The notes below the pieces were generated by a model that worked only from the letters and a program-made list of their open reading frames with translations, was not told the DNA's origin and ran no database searches. From an uncultured Thiodictyon sp. (lineage in GTDB: Bacteria > Pseudomonadota > Gammaproteobacteria > Chromatiales > Chromatiaceae): a stretch of 64,000 bases of DNA. The position numbers and the translations under genes were made by a program. Position 1 is the stretch's first letter. Every line of letters starts with the position of its first letter. Positions 1 to 12,320 of this stretch are shown here, piece after piece. Where the stretch lies: assembly GCF_903946935.1 (NCBI RefSeq), contig NZ_CAJAXH010000017.1, forward strand, positions 62,001 through 126,000. The letters run 5' to 3'.

Positions 1-2
1 GC

Positions 3-224
3 ATGAAATACGCCGGCCCCGGGCTCTTCGTCTACGGCGCCGAGCGCGGTAACACCTACCTGGGCTCCAACATCACCACCACCAACCTCACCTTCCCGAC
101 CGGCTACGGCATCGTGGTCCCGGCCGGCACCCCGATCTATGTCCATCTGGACGTTCGCAACCAGAGCCTCATCGACCTGAAGGTGGATCAGGACGCCTGG
201 ATCTATTACGTGCCGTTGGAGTAA
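3..224 (+). CDS. C-terminal part of an unidentified protein (5' end outside the window or start uncertain)
   Basis: ORF at the window edge ending at TAA 222-224; no family recognised. Confidence 0.45.
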   Translation: MKYAGPGLFVYGAERGNTYLGSNITTTNLTFPTGYGIVVPAGTPIYVHLDVRNQSLIDLKVDQDAWIYYVPLE

Positions 225-264
225 GACGCCCCAGGAGACGGCGCAAGTTCAGTTGAAAGCGCCC

Positions 265-999
265 TCAATGGTGCAGAATTTTGGACAGGAATAACTGCGC
301 CCGCTCTGACCGCGGGGTGCCGAAAAAATCGTCCTTGGCGGCGTCCTCGACGATCCGCCCGTGGTCCATGAAGATCACCCGATCGGCCACCTTGCGCGCA
401 AAACCCATCTCGTGGGTGACACACATCATGGTCATGCCCTCGGTCGCCAGTTCCACCATGACATCGAGCACCTCAGTCACCATCTCGGGGTCGAGCGCCG
501 AGGTCGGCTCGTCGAATAACATGCAGATCGGGTCCATCGCCAGCGCCCGGGCAATCGCCACCCGCTGTTGCTGGCCGCCGGACAAGGCGCCCGGGTATTT
601 CTCCGCCTGTGCCTTGAGCCCGACCCGCTCCAGCATCTTGAGCCCGCGGGCCGCGGCCTCATCCTTGGAACGGCCGAGCACCTTGATCTGGCCGATCGTG
701 AGATTATCGAAAACGCTCAGGTGGGGAAACAACTCAAAGTTCTGGAAGACCATACCAACGTGTGAGCGCAACTTGGACAGATTGGTCTTGGGATCGGTGA
801 GCGTCATCCCGTTGACCAGGATCGTGCCCTGCTGAATCGGCTCAAGGCCATTGACACAGCGGATCAGCGTACTCTTGCCTGAGCCCGACGGCCCGCACAC
901 CACCACCACCTCGCCCTTATTGACGTGGGTGGTGCAGTCGGTGAGCACGGCAAACTGACCATACCATTTGGAGACCTGCTCGATCTCAATCATGCTCAT
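265..999 (-). CDS. gltL: Polar amino acid (glutamate/aspartate-type) ABC transporter ATP-binding protein
   Basis: Walker [10 protein letters not shown], signature LSGGQQQR, Walker [15 protein letters not shown]; start chosen at [12 protein letters not shown]; overlaps permease gene. Confidence 0.9.
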   Translation of the reverse strand: MSMIEIEQVSKWYGQFAVLTDCTTHVNKGEVVVVCGPSGSGKSTLIRCVNGLEPIQQGTILVNGMTLTDPKTNLSKLRSHVGMVFQNFELFPHLSVFDNLTIGQIKVLGRSKDEAAARGLKMLERVGLKAQAEKYPGALSGGQQQRVAIARALAMDPICMLFDEPTSALDPEMVTEVLDVMVELATEGMTMMCVTHEMGFARKVADRVIFMDHGRIVEDAAKDDFFGTPRSERAQLFLSKILHH

Positions 1000-1676
1000 A
1001 CTGCAATCCTCTTCTGTAGCCGGCGGACCAGTAAGGAGGCGCCGAAACAAAGCACGAAATAGACCGCCCCGGAAAACAGCAACAACTCGACCAGGCGTCC
1101 ATCGCGATCGCCAACCTTATAGGCCGCCCCAAAAAAGTCCGCCAGGCCGATTACATACACGAGCGAGGTATCCTGAAACAGGATGATCGCCTGGGTAAGC
1201 AGCAGCGGCAGCATATTGCGGAACGCCTGTGGCAGCACCACCAGGCGCATGGTCTGGGTATAGGCCATGCCGAGCGCCTGGGCCGCGTTGACCTGGCCCC
1301 GCGGCACGCTGCGCACGCCGGCACGGATGATTTCCGAATAATACGCCGACTCGAACAGGGCGAAGGCCACCAGCGCCGAGGCCATACGGATATCGGTACC
1401 CGCACCCAAACCCGCCCAGTCCTTGAGCAGTGTCGGCACGATCAGATAGAACCACAGGATGACCATCACCAAGGGCACGGCGCGGAAGAGGTTCACATAG
1501 CCGGCCGCGAGCCATCCCAACATGCGGTTACCCGACAGCCGCGCCAGTGCCAGCAGGGTGCCCCAGAGGATACCCACCACCATGGCCACCAAGGTCAGCC
1601 GGAGTGTCATGAGCATACCGGAGCCCAGGATCGGCAGGGCGCCAGGGATGGAAGTCCAGTCGAATTCGTACATCAC
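996..1676 (-). CDS. gltK: Polar amino acid ABC transporter permease
   Basis: HisM/GltK-type permease with EAA-like segment; 4-nt overlaps with neighbours. Confidence 0.88.
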   Translation of the reverse strand: MMYEFDWTSIPGALPILGSGMLMTLRLTLVAMVVGILWGTLLALARLSGNRMLGWLAAGYVNLFRAVPLVMVILWFYLIVPTLLKDWAGLGAGTDIRMASALVAFALFESAYYSEIIRAGVRSVPRGQVNAAQALGMAYTQTMRLVVLPQAFRNMLPLLLTQAIILFQDTSLVYVIGLADFFGAAYKVGDRDGRLVELLLFSGAVYFVLCFGASLLVRRLQKRIAV

Positions 1677-2410
1677 TGACCCTCGCGATGACCGGGCAAG
1701 CGGGCGCGCCGCTCCACCCAGCGCATACCGAACATGACGCAGACATTGATGAGCACATACAGTAAGGTCACGGCGATAAACGCCTCATAAGGCTGCGCCG
1801 TATAATCGACCAGTTGTTGGCCTTGGCGCGACAACTCGATCAGCCCGATGGTGGAGGCGACCGCCGAGTTCTTGAAAACATTCAGGAACTCTGAGGTGAG
1901 CGGCGGCAGGACGATACGCATCGCCAGCGGCAGCAGGACATAGCGATAGGCCTGAGGCAGGGTCAGGCCGATCGCCAGGGCGGCATTCTTTTGACCCCGC
2001 GGCAGTGACTGAAGACCGGCCCGCACCTGCTCGCACACCCGTGCCGCGGTGAAGCAACCCAGACACAGCAAGGCCGCAATAAACTGCTGAATCAGCGGGT
2101 CGGATTGCTTAATGGCGTCGCCTAAGCCCCGGGGCAGCAATTCGGGCAAGACGAAATACCAACTGAACAACTGCACCAGCAGCGGGACGTTGCGGAAGGC
2201 CTCGACATAGCCCGCGGCGAGCCCCGCCAGCCAGCGGTTCGGGACGGTGCGCAGCACCCCGAGCAGCGAACCAAGGACGAAGGCGATGACCCAGGCGCCG
2301 AGCGAAAGCAGCAGGGTCCATTCGAGCCCTTGGAGCAGCCATCCCAGATAGGTCCCCGAACCCGACGGCGTCGGGCTCAGGAACACACCCCAATTCCAGC
2401 TATAACTCAT
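1673..2410 (-). CDS. gltJ: Polar amino acid ABC transporter permease
   Basis: [25 protein letters not shown]-terminus typical of GltJ; operon context. Confidence 0.88.
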   Translation of the reverse strand: MSYSWNWGVFLSPTPSGSGTYLGWLLQGLEWTLLLSLGAWVIAFVLGSLLGVLRTVPNRWLAGLAAGYVEAFRNVPLLVQLFSWYFVLPELLPRGLGDAIKQSDPLIQQFIAALLCLGCFTAARVCEQVRAGLQSLPRGQKNAALAIGLTLPQAYRYVLLPLAMRIVLPPLTSEFLNVFKNSAVASTIGLIELSRQGQQLVDYTAQPYEAFIAVTLLYVLINVCVMFGMRWVERRARLPGHREGQ

Positions 2411-3300
2411 AGCGCCCGGTCGTTGGGATTGGCGTACAGCTTGACCATCTCAGCGGAGAGCGGAAAATTCAGGTTCAGCCCCTTAGGCGGGATCGGGCTC
2501 TCAAACCATTTGCGATAGATCGCCTTGGCCGCGCCGCCGGTCTCCAGCTCGGCGATGGTCGCGTCCACCAATTGCTTGAACTGCGGATCGTCCTTGCGCA
2601 ACACGCAGCCATAGGCCTCCAGTGACGCCGGGGTGCCGACCACCGCCCAGTCGCCCGGGCGTTTGGCCTTGGCCAGCTCGCCATAGAGCAGTGCATCGTC
2701 CATCATGAAGGCGACCGCACGCCCGGTCTCCAGCATCAGGAAGGACTCGCCATGATCCTTGGCGGAGACGATCCGCATGCCCATCTGTTTATCTTCATTG
2801 AGCTTGCGGAGCAGCCGCTCGGAGGTGGTACCGGCGGTGGTCACGACCGTCTTGCCGGCCAGGTCGGCAAAGTCATGAATACCAGAATCCTTGCGGGTCA
2901 AGAGCCGCGTACCGACTACAAAGATGCTGTTGGAAAAGGCCACCTGTTGCTGGCGTTCCAGATTATTGGTGGTCGACCCGCACTCCAGGTCCACGGTGCC
3001 ATTCTGCACCAGCGGGATGCGGTTCTGCGAGGTAACCGGATTGAGTTTGACCGCCAGGTCCGGCAGCTTGAGATCACGTTTGAGGGCATCCACGATCTTT
3101 AACGCAATCTCCTGCGAATAGCCGATGACCCGTTGCTGATCATCGTAATAGGAGAAAGGGATCGAGGATTCCCGATGGCCCAGGGTGATTGAATGCGTCT
3201 CCTCGATCTTCTTGAGTGTGCCGGTCGGCTCCTGGGCCTGCACGGCACTAGTCAGAAACACACAGCCAAGCACAGCAACCGAAAGACTGGACAAATTCAT
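2407..3300 (-). CDS. gltI: Amino acid ABC transporter periplasmic binding protein
   Basis: Signal peptide; SBP_bac_3 pattern (ITLGHRESSIPFSYYDDQQRVIGYSQEIALKIVDAL). Confidence 0.9.
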   Translation of the reverse strand: MNLSSLSVAVLGCVFLTSAVQAQEPTGTLKKIEETHSITLGHRESSIPFSYYDDQQRVIGYSQEIALKIVDALKRDLKLPDLAVKLNPVTSQNRIPLVQNGTVDLECGSTTNNLERQQQVAFSNSIFVVGTRLLTRKDSGIHDFADLAGKTVVTTAGTTSERLLRKLNEDKQMGMRIVSAKDHGESFLMLETGRAVAFMMDDALLYGELAKAKRPGDWAVVGTPASLEAYGCVLRKDDPQFKQLVDATIAELETGGAAKAIYRKWFESPIPPKGLNLNFPLSAEMVKLYANPNDRAL

Positions 3301-4108
3301 GGGCTATCTCCGTTCAGGGCATGTACAGATGGTGAGACAATCGTTGGTCTGAGGTTGGCGCCGGCACGCCGCTTGTTCGACATTATCGAGGGCCCGGGAG
3401 AAAACACAACCGGCACGGACGCAGTATCCGTGAACCGCAGCGACGGCGAATCGGCAGAACTGCTGAGGGTGCCTTGCTCTGCGTTGCGGCCGCGGCACGT
3501 CAAGTAAGGCGCCCCGAGGAACGGACACTGGTGGCGAATCATGGAAACCGCTGAATTCGCGCTTTCAAGTAATGCTGCCATGAAACACTGCACGGGGTGG
3601 GCGTGCCGCGTCTCTCGACCAACGTCACGCTCGGCACGCGCACTGACCGCCCGCAGCGGATGGCTGAGAAGCTATCCAGCGTGCAGGGGAAATTGGCGGA
3701 CCAGCAGTGAGACGAGGCGCCGTCGGCCCCGGCGCGGCCGGGGGCCGCTCCTACGAGGGTCGCGCATGAGGCCGATCCGATCCGCTGGCCACCTGAAGAT
3801 TCGCTGACAGTCATGCTCAGGCTTTGCCCAACGCGCCGGTCTTATGCTGTGCCTGGGTCTTGATAAATCGCAACGGGGGAGAAAATATGTGCAAGAATAA
3901 ATATCAAGCATTGCATCGCTCGTCGCCTGGGCGCGAGTCATAACCACTAAGACGATAAAGTAATCGGCCCCCAGTTCCCGCGCTGCTCGCTCAGTTGTCG
4001 ATAAATCAATGATCTGGACTAATATCCAAAGGCCAGTAACGCCGATAAACCGGTGACGGGCGCCGCCGGGATCGCGGGCGCCGCTACACCACAACCTGAT
4101 CAACCACC

Positions 4109-5467
4109 ATGCCGCCGACCGCCGATGCTCCGCACATCAAGCTTCAATCGCTGGTCGACATACACGATCAGCCATTCATTATCATCGACCGTGCGTTTCA
4201 GGTCGTGGCCATCAACCGCGCCTTCGAGGCCGTTTATCGCGTCTCGCGCACGTCGGCCGTGGGACGCCCCTGTTATCAAGTGGTTCCACCGGATATCCGG
4301 CCCTGCCCCTGTAGTCCGCAGGGCGGTCGCTGTCCCTTTATGGCCGTGTTCGCGGGGGAACACAGCGAGTCCGTGACCCACGCCTACCGCGACGGCGAGG
4401 GGCGCGAGCACTTGGCGCGCATTCAGGCCTACCCAATCCATACCGCCAGCGGTCAAAACGCGGTTGGCGAGTTGATCCAGCTCGACGCGGTACACCGGGA
4501 TCCCAAGGTCGCGACTGCGGCAGGCGGGTTGCCCATGATCGGCAACTCACCGGGCTTTCGGGAGGTCTTGGGGGGGATTCTGACGGCCGCACAGTCGCTC
4601 GCCCCGGTCCTGCTCCAGGGGCCGACCGGGACCGGCAAGGAACTGGCGGCGGCGCACATCCACCGCCTGTCGCGGCGCAGCGCCCACCCCTTCCAGGTCC
4701 TGGACTGCACCACCTTGACCGGCGACCTGTTCGAGAGTGAGGTCTTCGGGCACGAGCGGGGGGCCTTTACCGGCAGTACCGGCGATCACCGCGGGATCTT
4801 CGAGCAGGCGGACGGCGGCACCCTATTCATCGACGAGATCGGTGAGATGCCCCTGCCGCTCCAGGCCAAGCTGCTGCGCGTGCTGGAGAGCGGGGAGTTC
4901 CGACGGGTCGGCGGGACCCGCATCCACCGGGTCGATGTGCGGGTGATCTGTGCCACCAATCGGGAACTGCGCGGAGTCCCCTGGTTTCGCCAGGACCTGT
5001 ATTACCGCATCGCGTGCATCGCGCTGCGGTTGCCGTCACTGGCGGAGCGACGGGCCGACATCCTGCCCCTGGCCCAGGAGCTCCTGGGGCGCATCGGACG
5101 CGCCGACGGGCGGGACTACAGTTTGGAACCCGCGGCCATGGACGCCCTATTAGCCTATGATTTCCCTGGTAATGTGCGCGAGCTGCGTAACCTCCTGTGG
5201 GCCGCCGCGGCCACCGCGCAGGGGGGGCGCATCAGCGCCAGCCAGATTGTTGCGGCCCTCCCACGCGAGCCACCGATACCGCAGCCGGCCGCGCACGGCC
5301 ACTGTCGGGCACCGCGCCCGATCGAATCGCGCCGCGTCCACTGGGAGGCGCAGCAGCTAGAGACCGCGCTCGCGCTGCACCAGGGCAACCGCCGCGCCGC
5401 CGCCCAGGAGTTGGGGGTCAGCGAGCGGACCCTGTATCGCAAGATTCGGTTGCACGGTCTCGATTGA
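4109..5467 (+). CDS. PAS domain-containing sigma54-dependent Fis-family transcriptional activator
   Basis: GPTGTGKE Walker A, GAFTGS loop, [16 protein letters not shown]-terminal Fis-type HTH ([16 protein letters not shown]). Confidence 0.93.
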   Translation: MPPTADAPHIKLQSLVDIHDQPFIIIDRAFQVVAINRAFEAVYRVSRTSAVGRPCYQVVPPDIRPCPCSPQGGRCPFMAVFAGEHSESVTHAYRDGEGREHLARIQAYPIHTASGQNAVGELIQLDAVHRDPKVATAAGGLPMIGNSPGFREVLGGILTAAQSLAPVLLQGPTGTGKELAAAHIHRLSRRSAHPFQVLDCTTLTGDLFESEVFGHERGAFTGSTGDHRGIFEQADGGTLFIDEIGEMPLPLQAKLLRVLESGEFRRVGGTRIHRVDVRVICATNRELRGVPWFRQDLYYRIACIALRLPSLAERRADILPLAQELLGRIGRADGRDYSLEPAAMDALLAYDFPGNVRELRNLLWAAAATAQGGRISASQIVAALPREPPIPQPAAHGHCRAPRPIESRRVHWEAQQLETALALHQGNRRAAAQELGVSERTLYRKIRLHGLD

Positions 5468-5725
5468 CGGACGCGCCGACGGGCACGCCAACTTTGATGG
5501 GCTTTTCGGGCGCCCGCCGTGCGGCTGGGCGTCGTGCAGGTCATGCCGGTGATCCTAAATCCGGCAGTTGCTCACGCCAAGTGAAAACCGCGATTTCTAG
5601 GGCGATTGGCCAACACGGTGGCCGCAACCTATTCTTTGGCATCAGCGTTTCGCCTTGCTGCGGGGGCCGCCCGGCAGGGGATTCCTGGCATCCGGGCTGC
5701 CCACGCGATCTGCTGGTTTGCCGCA

Positions 5726-5766
5726 CAAAAAAAAATGGCCCCGCCGGCGGCTGCCGAGCGGGGCCA
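5726..5766 (-). terminator. Rho-independent terminator downstream of the multiheme cytochrome gene
   Basis: On the minus strand a GGCCCCGC...GCGGGGCC stem is followed by a T-run. Confidence 0.75.
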
Positions 5767-5788
5767 ACGCACTAGAGTCGGTCTTGGG

Positions 5789-8700
5789 CTAGTTGCCGAA
5801 GCTCTTGCTCACGCTGTGGCACACATCGCAGCCGACCGCTTTGCCCGCTGCCACCGTCTTGCCACTGAACGTGCGGGCCACCGGGGTGCGCGAGAGCACG
5901 GTGCCCAGGTGGTCCGCACCGTGGCAAGCGCCGCAGGCACCGCCGCCAGGCTTGGCGTTCTCGGTCTTGGCCAGGCTCTTGTGCGCCGAGGACCAGAAGC
6001 GGCTGTCGTTCACCAGATGCATCCCGTGGGGACCGGCCAGGGTGTTGGAAGCCAGGGCGCTGGTGGTATGGCAGGTTGTACACTCGTTGATGGTCCCGGT
6101 GTGACCCTGGAGCTGCTTCGACGTCAGGTTGTCGTTGGCCGCGGCAATCCCGTTGGGCCACTCCGCGTGCGTTGCACCATGGCAGCCCTCGCACATCACC
6201 CCGCCGTGACCCGTGCTCATCCGATACAGGCGGGGATTGCCTGCCGCCGGATTGGCGAAGCCGTTGAAGGTCGCGGGCACCACCGACTCGGCGAAACGCT
6301 TGTTGACCGGCACGATGGGCGTCGCCTTGGCGTCGCTGGTCTTGAACGCCTGGCGCAGACGGATGCCGTCCTTATTGCCTGCGCTGTCCTTGGTGTTGAC
6401 CAGGACCCCAGTGGTCGCGGCCAGGTTGGTGACAGCGTCGCCGGTGTGACAAGAGCCGCAGCCTGGCTCGTTGGCCCAAGGTACGCGCGGGGTGGCCGGG
6501 TTGGTATAGAAGTCCTTGGCCAGGATGAAGGCGCCCGGGTTGGTCGTGGAGACGTTGCGGGAGAAGTCATTGCCGATCTGGGCCATGCTGCCGTGGCAGT
6601 CAGAGCACAGCATGCCGCCGTTGAACATGGCCCCACGCAGGCACTTGGTGTTCTTGCCGGGGTGACATTGGTAGCAACTGTTCTCCAGCGCCGTGACCCG
6701 CGTCGCCTGGTTGGTGATGACCCCGTTGGCGTCCTGTACCGGGGCCGGGATGGCCATGAACAGGTTGCCGGGCAGCGACCCGTGGTGCCCATGCATCACG
6801 TTTGAATTGGTCTTGTGGGCGAGCTGATTGCGGCCATTGGCCGCGGTCCCGGGGGCACCGGACTGGGGGCCGACCTGGGCCAGGTCGAGCGCCGGGGTGT
6901 AGTGACAGACCTGGCAGACGACTGGATTTTTTTGCACCAAGGCCTTGTTGATCAGACAGCTCGGGCTGCCGTTAGGCGCGGCGGCGCTGATAATACACGG
7001 ATCGGCACCACCGGCCGGACTCACATAGGCCGCCCCGTGCTTCAGGTCATGCAGACGCAGCACGTTGATGTCCGTTGCGTACTCGATGCTGACCCGGGCC
7101 GGCAAGGTGGTATCCGGGTCGTCCAGCCGGGTCGCCACCGGCAGCCCGGCATCGAGCAGTGTATTGGTGGGGGCACTGCTGCGGCTGCCCTGCACATCCG
7201 TCGGGTCGGCGTGACAGTTGGAGCAACTCGTCTCGCCGGAGATCGGCAGGACGGTGTCGGTGGTGGTGAGGACGGTGCCGCTCGCATTCTTGGCCTGGAC
7301 CCGCACCAGCGGGAAGGGGTTCTCGCGCCCGAAATCGTCGAAGGCCGAGAAGGGGATGCCCGCGCCCTCATGCCAGTTGACGCCCTCGGCCACATAGCCG
7401 AAGGGGAAGTTCACAAAGAAGGGTTTGTTCTGGTAATGCTCCTCGACCGCTTGGGGGGTATTGGCCACATAGGAAGCACCGACTCCCGGCATGGAATGCT
7501 GCACGGCCGACAGGAAACCATCATGGCTACCCGGCTGCCCGGCGGGGCTGTCGACGATGCCGTCGGGACCGATATAGAGGTTCTCCACGTTCGCCACCGG
7601 CAGACCGCGGTCGGAGGTGGTCGGGAAGCCGCCCGTTGCCAGGGGGGTGAGTCCAACGCCGCCGGGGTAGAAGGCGTCATAGGCACCGTTCTTCAGCCCC
7701 TCCCAGAAGTTGGTCTTGTAGGTGCTGCCATCGGACTTGAGTCCCTCCATCACGGTCTGGCTGAGGATCGGGTCAGTCGGGTTGGCGACCGCGGAATAGG
7801 CCAAGGTGACGCCGGCTGGGTTGAGCACCGGCTTGCTGGCGGTCCCTTTCTGGATCACCTGCGCGAGCATCACCTGGAAGGGTGGCAGGATGCTGGCGAT
7901 GCGCGTGTCGAGATCGCCGCAGTGCATCCCGAGATCGTTGATCGCCAGGACGCGGTAGTTGGTGTCGATCACCTGGCCCTGGGTCGGTACCAAGCTGCTG
8001 TTGGGGCCGCTGGAGTCGGTGCTCGTGGAGTTGATGGACACGCTCGGCGCCGTGCCCATGACCACCAGACTCAATAGGTTGGAGTTACCGACGTTACCCG
8101 CCGCATCGTAAGCCTTGGCGGTCCACGCATGGGTGCCCGCATCCGCGCTGGTGACTGACCAGGCGTAGCTGTAGGGCGCGGTAGTGTCGGTCGCCTTCAG
8201 CGTGGTCCCGTCATAGAATTCCACCCGGGTCACGCCGACATTGTCGCTGGCGTTGGCCGTGATGGCGACTGTTTGCGGGGGTGTCAGGGGACTCACGGCA
8301 TTGGTGCCGATCGACGCGGTGGGGGCGACCGTGTCCCCAGCGCTGGGGCTGACGACGGCGCTGGCAATCGGCGAGTAGCCGCCCAGATTATCGGCGGCAT
8401 CAACCGCGCGGACCCGGTATCGGTAGGTGTTGGGGGCTAGACCGGTGTCGCTGTAGGTGGTCGCCGTCGGGGCGTCGATCTGTAGGAAATTGGTACAGGA
8501 TGCACCGCCGCAACGCTCCAGCCGGTAACCGGTCACGGCCACATTGTCGGTGGCAGCGGCCCAGGTCAGGTCGATCTGCCCGGTGCCGGCGGCCACGGCG
8601 GAAAGGGTGGCGGGGCGGCTCGGGGCCTGCGTGTCCACGGCGGTCCCGACGGTGACCGCGGCGGTGCAGTTGGCGACCGTACTACCGGAGCTCAGTCGCA

Positions 8701-9022
8701 AGCTGGTACTGAAGGTGCCGGTCTTGGCATAACTCACCGCCTGGCTGGCGCTGGTGGACGAGCTTGGATTGCCGCCCTGAAAGGTCCAGCGACGACTCGG
8801 GGTCTGCCTGAACCCGCTGGCGCTGTAACTCCAGGTGACACGCTGTCCGGGCTTGATGGTTGGGTTATTGGGCGAAATGGTACAGGTCGGGGGGCTTTGA
8901 TTATCGTTCCGGCCGGAACGATTACTATTTCCTTCCTCGGCCTGGGCCCCGCCGGCCCACAAGACGGCGAGCCCCAGCACCATGGCTCTGGGTATTGGAA
9001 CGATTAGGCGTTTAATCTTCAT
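5789..9022 (-). CDS. Secreted multiheme cytochrome c with Fn3 and Ig-like modules
   Basis: Signal peptide; nine CXXCH motifs (CSNCH, CQVCH, CYQCH, CSDCH, CGSCH, CEGCH, CTTCH, CGACH, CDVCH); Fn3-like and bacterial Ig-like N-terminal modules. Confidence 0.88.
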   Translation of the reverse strand: MKIKRLIVPIPRAMVLGLAVLWAGGAQAEEGNSNRSGRNDNQSPPTCTISPNNPTIKPGQRVTWSYSASGFRQTPSRRWTFQGGNPSSSTSASQAVSYAKTGTFSTSLRLSSGSTVANCTAAVTVGTAVDTQAPSRPATLSAVAAGTGQIDLTWAAATDNVAVTGYRLERCGGASCTNFLQIDAPTATTYSDTGLAPNTYRYRVRAVDAADNLGGYSPIASAVVSPSAGDTVAPTASIGTNAVSPLTPPQTVAITANASDNVGVTRVEFYDGTTLKATDTTAPYSYAWSVTSADAGTHAWTAKAYDAAGNVGNSNLLSLVVMGTAPSVSINSTSTDSSGPNSSLVPTQGQVIDTNYRVLAINDLGMHCGDLDTRIASILPPFQVMLAQVIQKGTASKPVLNPAGVTLAYSAVANPTDPILSQTVMEGLKSDGSTYKTNFWEGLKNGAYDAFYPGGVGLTPLATGGFPTTSDRGLPVANVENLYIGPDGIVDSPAGQPGSHDGFLSAVQHSMPGVGASYVANTPQAVEEHYQNKPFFVNFPFGYVAEGVNWHEGAGIPFSAFDDFGRENPFPLVRVQAKNASGTVLTTTDTVLPISGETSCSNCHADPTDVQGSRSSAPTNTLLDAGLPVATRLDDPDTTLPARVSIEYATDINVLRLHDLKHGAAYVSPAGGADPCIISAAAPNGSPSCLINKALVQKNPVVCQVCHYTPALDLAQVGPQSGAPGTAANGRNQLAHKTNSNVMHGHHGSLPGNLFMAIPAPVQDANGVITNQATRVTALENSCYQCHPGKNTKCLRGAMFNGGMLCSDCHGSMAQIGNDFSRNVSTTNPGAFILAKDFYTNPATPRVPWANEPGCGSCHTGDAVTNLAATTGVLVNTKDSAGNKDGIRLRQAFKTSDAKATPIVPVNKRFAESVVPATFNGFANPAAGNPRLYRMSTGHGGVMCEGCHGATHAEWPNGIAAANDNLTSKQLQGHTGTINECTTCHTTSALASNTLAGPHGMHLVNDSRFWSSAHKSLAKTENAKPGGGACGACHGADHLGTVLSRTPVARTFSGKTVAAGKAVGCDVCHSVSKSFGN

Positions 9023-9426
9023 TGGCTATCACTCTTGCTCTGACTGCAATTGACGCATCGGATGATCGGGCGTTCCTGTCGGTATGGGGCGGCTTGCAAC
9101 CCCAACCCGTGGTGTTGAGCCCCGAGCGGCAACCGCTCGATCCGGTCTCACTACCCCTTATGTGCGATCCGGGGACCTGGGACGTTCGACCCTGTGGAAT
9201 GAGGGCCGCGGCCACTTGCTCTTTAATGACAGTTTCGGCTTGAACAGATGGCGCACGAAGGCCGTCCAGTCGGTGCAGAACACAAACAGCAATGCAAAGA
9301 ACGCGCCATCGCCCGGCTAGCAACGGCCAATCGCGGGTAACCTGCGGGCCGGCTTGGCGGGGGGGATGGGCGCTGAGGATAGAAGGCAGGGGCGCTGGGG
9401 AGCGGGGCGCGGGAGGGGGTGACAAC

Positions 9427-9490
9427 GCTGTCAGACGCTGGACCTGACAGACCTGACAGCGCTGTCAGGCGCTGTCAGGCGCTGTCAGGG
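9427..9490. repeat. GCTGTCAGGC direct-repeat array containing an 18-bp perfect palindrome
   Basis: CCTGACAGCGCTGTCAGG at 9452-9469 followed by further GCTGTCAGGC units. Confidence 0.7.
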
Positions 9491-9595
9491 ACTAGAGTGG
9501 GTGCCGAGCAAGCTCAGTCCAAGGGTCGGATCGAATGTCGATGCGCATTAATTCGCATCGACACTTGGCTGTATGGCAAATGGTTGGATATCGCC

Positions 9596-10971
9596 TTAAC
9601 CCAAGACCACCGGATTCTGCCAGCCGTCGGGGGGCGACAAGGTCGGGTCGGCCCCTGCCGGTCCCCAGGTCCCGGGCTCATACTCGTGGACCTGGATGCC
9701 TTCTTTCAGCATCGGATCGACGATGCGCCAGGCCTCCTCGACATAGTCCTCGCGGGCGAACAGGCTCGCATCTCCCGCCATGGCGTCGCCCAGCACCCGC
9801 TCGTAGGCGCCCATCTCGCCGGCCCCCGGGTTGCGGCTGGCGAGCAACTCAGTGTCTCTGCCGACCTGGGTACCCTCCGGGTCCATGACGGTGACACCCA
9901 GACCGATCGCATGGTCTGGGCCGATGCGGAAGCGGATATGGTTGGGCGCGGTCGTGCAGCACGGAAAGAGGCTGGGCGGGCGGCGCAGACGCACCACCAC
10001 CTCGGTGCAGGTCACGGGCAGGCACTTGCCGGCGCGGATATAGAACGGGACGCCCTGCCAGCGCCAGGAGTCGACATAGAGGCGCAGGGCGGCGAAGGTC
10101 TCGACCTGCGAGTCCGGTGCCACCCCGCGCTCCGCCCGGTAGCCGCGAAACTGGCCGCAGATCAGGTCCGCCGCGCTCAGTGTCGGGATGGCCCTCAGCA
10201 CCTTGATCTTTTCGTCGCGCACCGATTCGCTGTCGGTGCGGATCGGCGGCTCCATGGCCAGGTTGGCGAGTATCTGGAACAGATGGTTTTGGACCACGTC
10301 GCGCACCGTGCCGACCTGTTCATAGAAGGTGCCTCGGCCCTGGACCCCGAAGTCCTCCGCCATGGCGATCTGGATGCTCTCGACATAGTTGCGGTTCCAG
10401 ATCGGCTCCAGAAATGCATTCTGGAAGCGGAAAAAAATCATGTTTTGAACCGGACGCTTACCGAGGAAATGATCGATGCGGAAGATGCGCCGCTCCGCGA
10501 AGCTCCCGTGCAGGATGCGGTTGAGCGCACGCGCCGAGTCGAGGTCGCGCCCGAACGGCTTCTCGACCACCACCCGGGCCTCCGCGGTACAGCCGGCCGC
10601 CGCCAACTGCTGCACCACCATGGGAAAGGCCGCGGGCGGGATCGCGAGATAATGGGTTGGGCGCCGGGCGCTACCCAGCGCTTGGCGCAGCGCCTGGAAG
10701 GTCGCCGGGTCGCGGTAATCGCCATCGACATAGCCGAACTGGGTACACAACTGCGCGAACGCCGCCTCATCGACCCCACCGCCGTGTTGCTCGAGACTCG
10801 CGCGGGCGTGCGCCTTGAACTGGTCGAGGTCCCAGCCGGCCCTGGACATGCCGATGATCGGCACCTTGAGATTGCCGCGCTTCACCATCGCCTGCAAGGC
10901 CGGGAAGATCTTTTTGAAGGCCAGGTCACCGGTGGCACCAAACAAGACCAGCGCGTCGGCATGGGGTTCGT

Positions 10972-10975
<4 letters not shown>
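9596..10975 (-). CDS. zwf: Glucose-6-phosphate dehydrogenase
   Basis: [17 protein letters not shown] and RIDHFLGK(R)PVQN motifs. Confidence 0.95.
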
Positions 10976-11991
<1,016 letters not shown>

Positions 11992-12025
11992 CTGTTTGTC
12001 CTCATTAGACCGATTGCACCAAAAT

Positions 12026-12192
12026 CCGGTAATCGCTCACGCCAAGGCGCCAAGCTCGCCAAGCTCGCCAAGAAATACAAGAGTGTAGACCGACTATCCA
12101 GATTACCGGCCGCGCCCCTGACCCAACGCCGATCACGCACTGAAAAACCTTGGCGGGCTTGGCGCCTTGGCGTGACAATGGCCCTTTCCAGG
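12026..12192. repeat. Dispersed inverted-repeat element, CGCCAAGGCGCCAAG family, copy 1
   Basis: Arms ACGCCAAGGCGCCAAGCTCGCC and GGCGGGCTTGGCGCCTTGGCGTGA; related copies near 31.54 kb and 55.33 kb. Confidence 0.75.
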
Positions 12193-12320
12193 TTGACGGC
12201 GGCGCGGGCCCGGGAGGCGGCAGGCCTAAGCGGCGCCCCAGCGGCTATGGTCCTCTCCAATGTGGGTCTACCCAAGTGTACAAAAACCGGACAATCGTGT
12301 TTGATGATGAGCGAGCCGAA

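Noticed and set aside
3362-3380. Possible sigma54 -24/-12 site (GCCGGCACGCCGCTTGTT)
   Set aside because: Imperfect match, oriented away from gltI and too far from 4109 to be convincing
5606-8077. Long plus-strand ORFs 5606-6805 and 6815-8077
   Set aside because: Antisense to the multiheme cytochrome gene; composition reflects complementary coding bias
9427-9490. Possible mini-CRISPR
   Set aside because: Units are contiguous with no spacers
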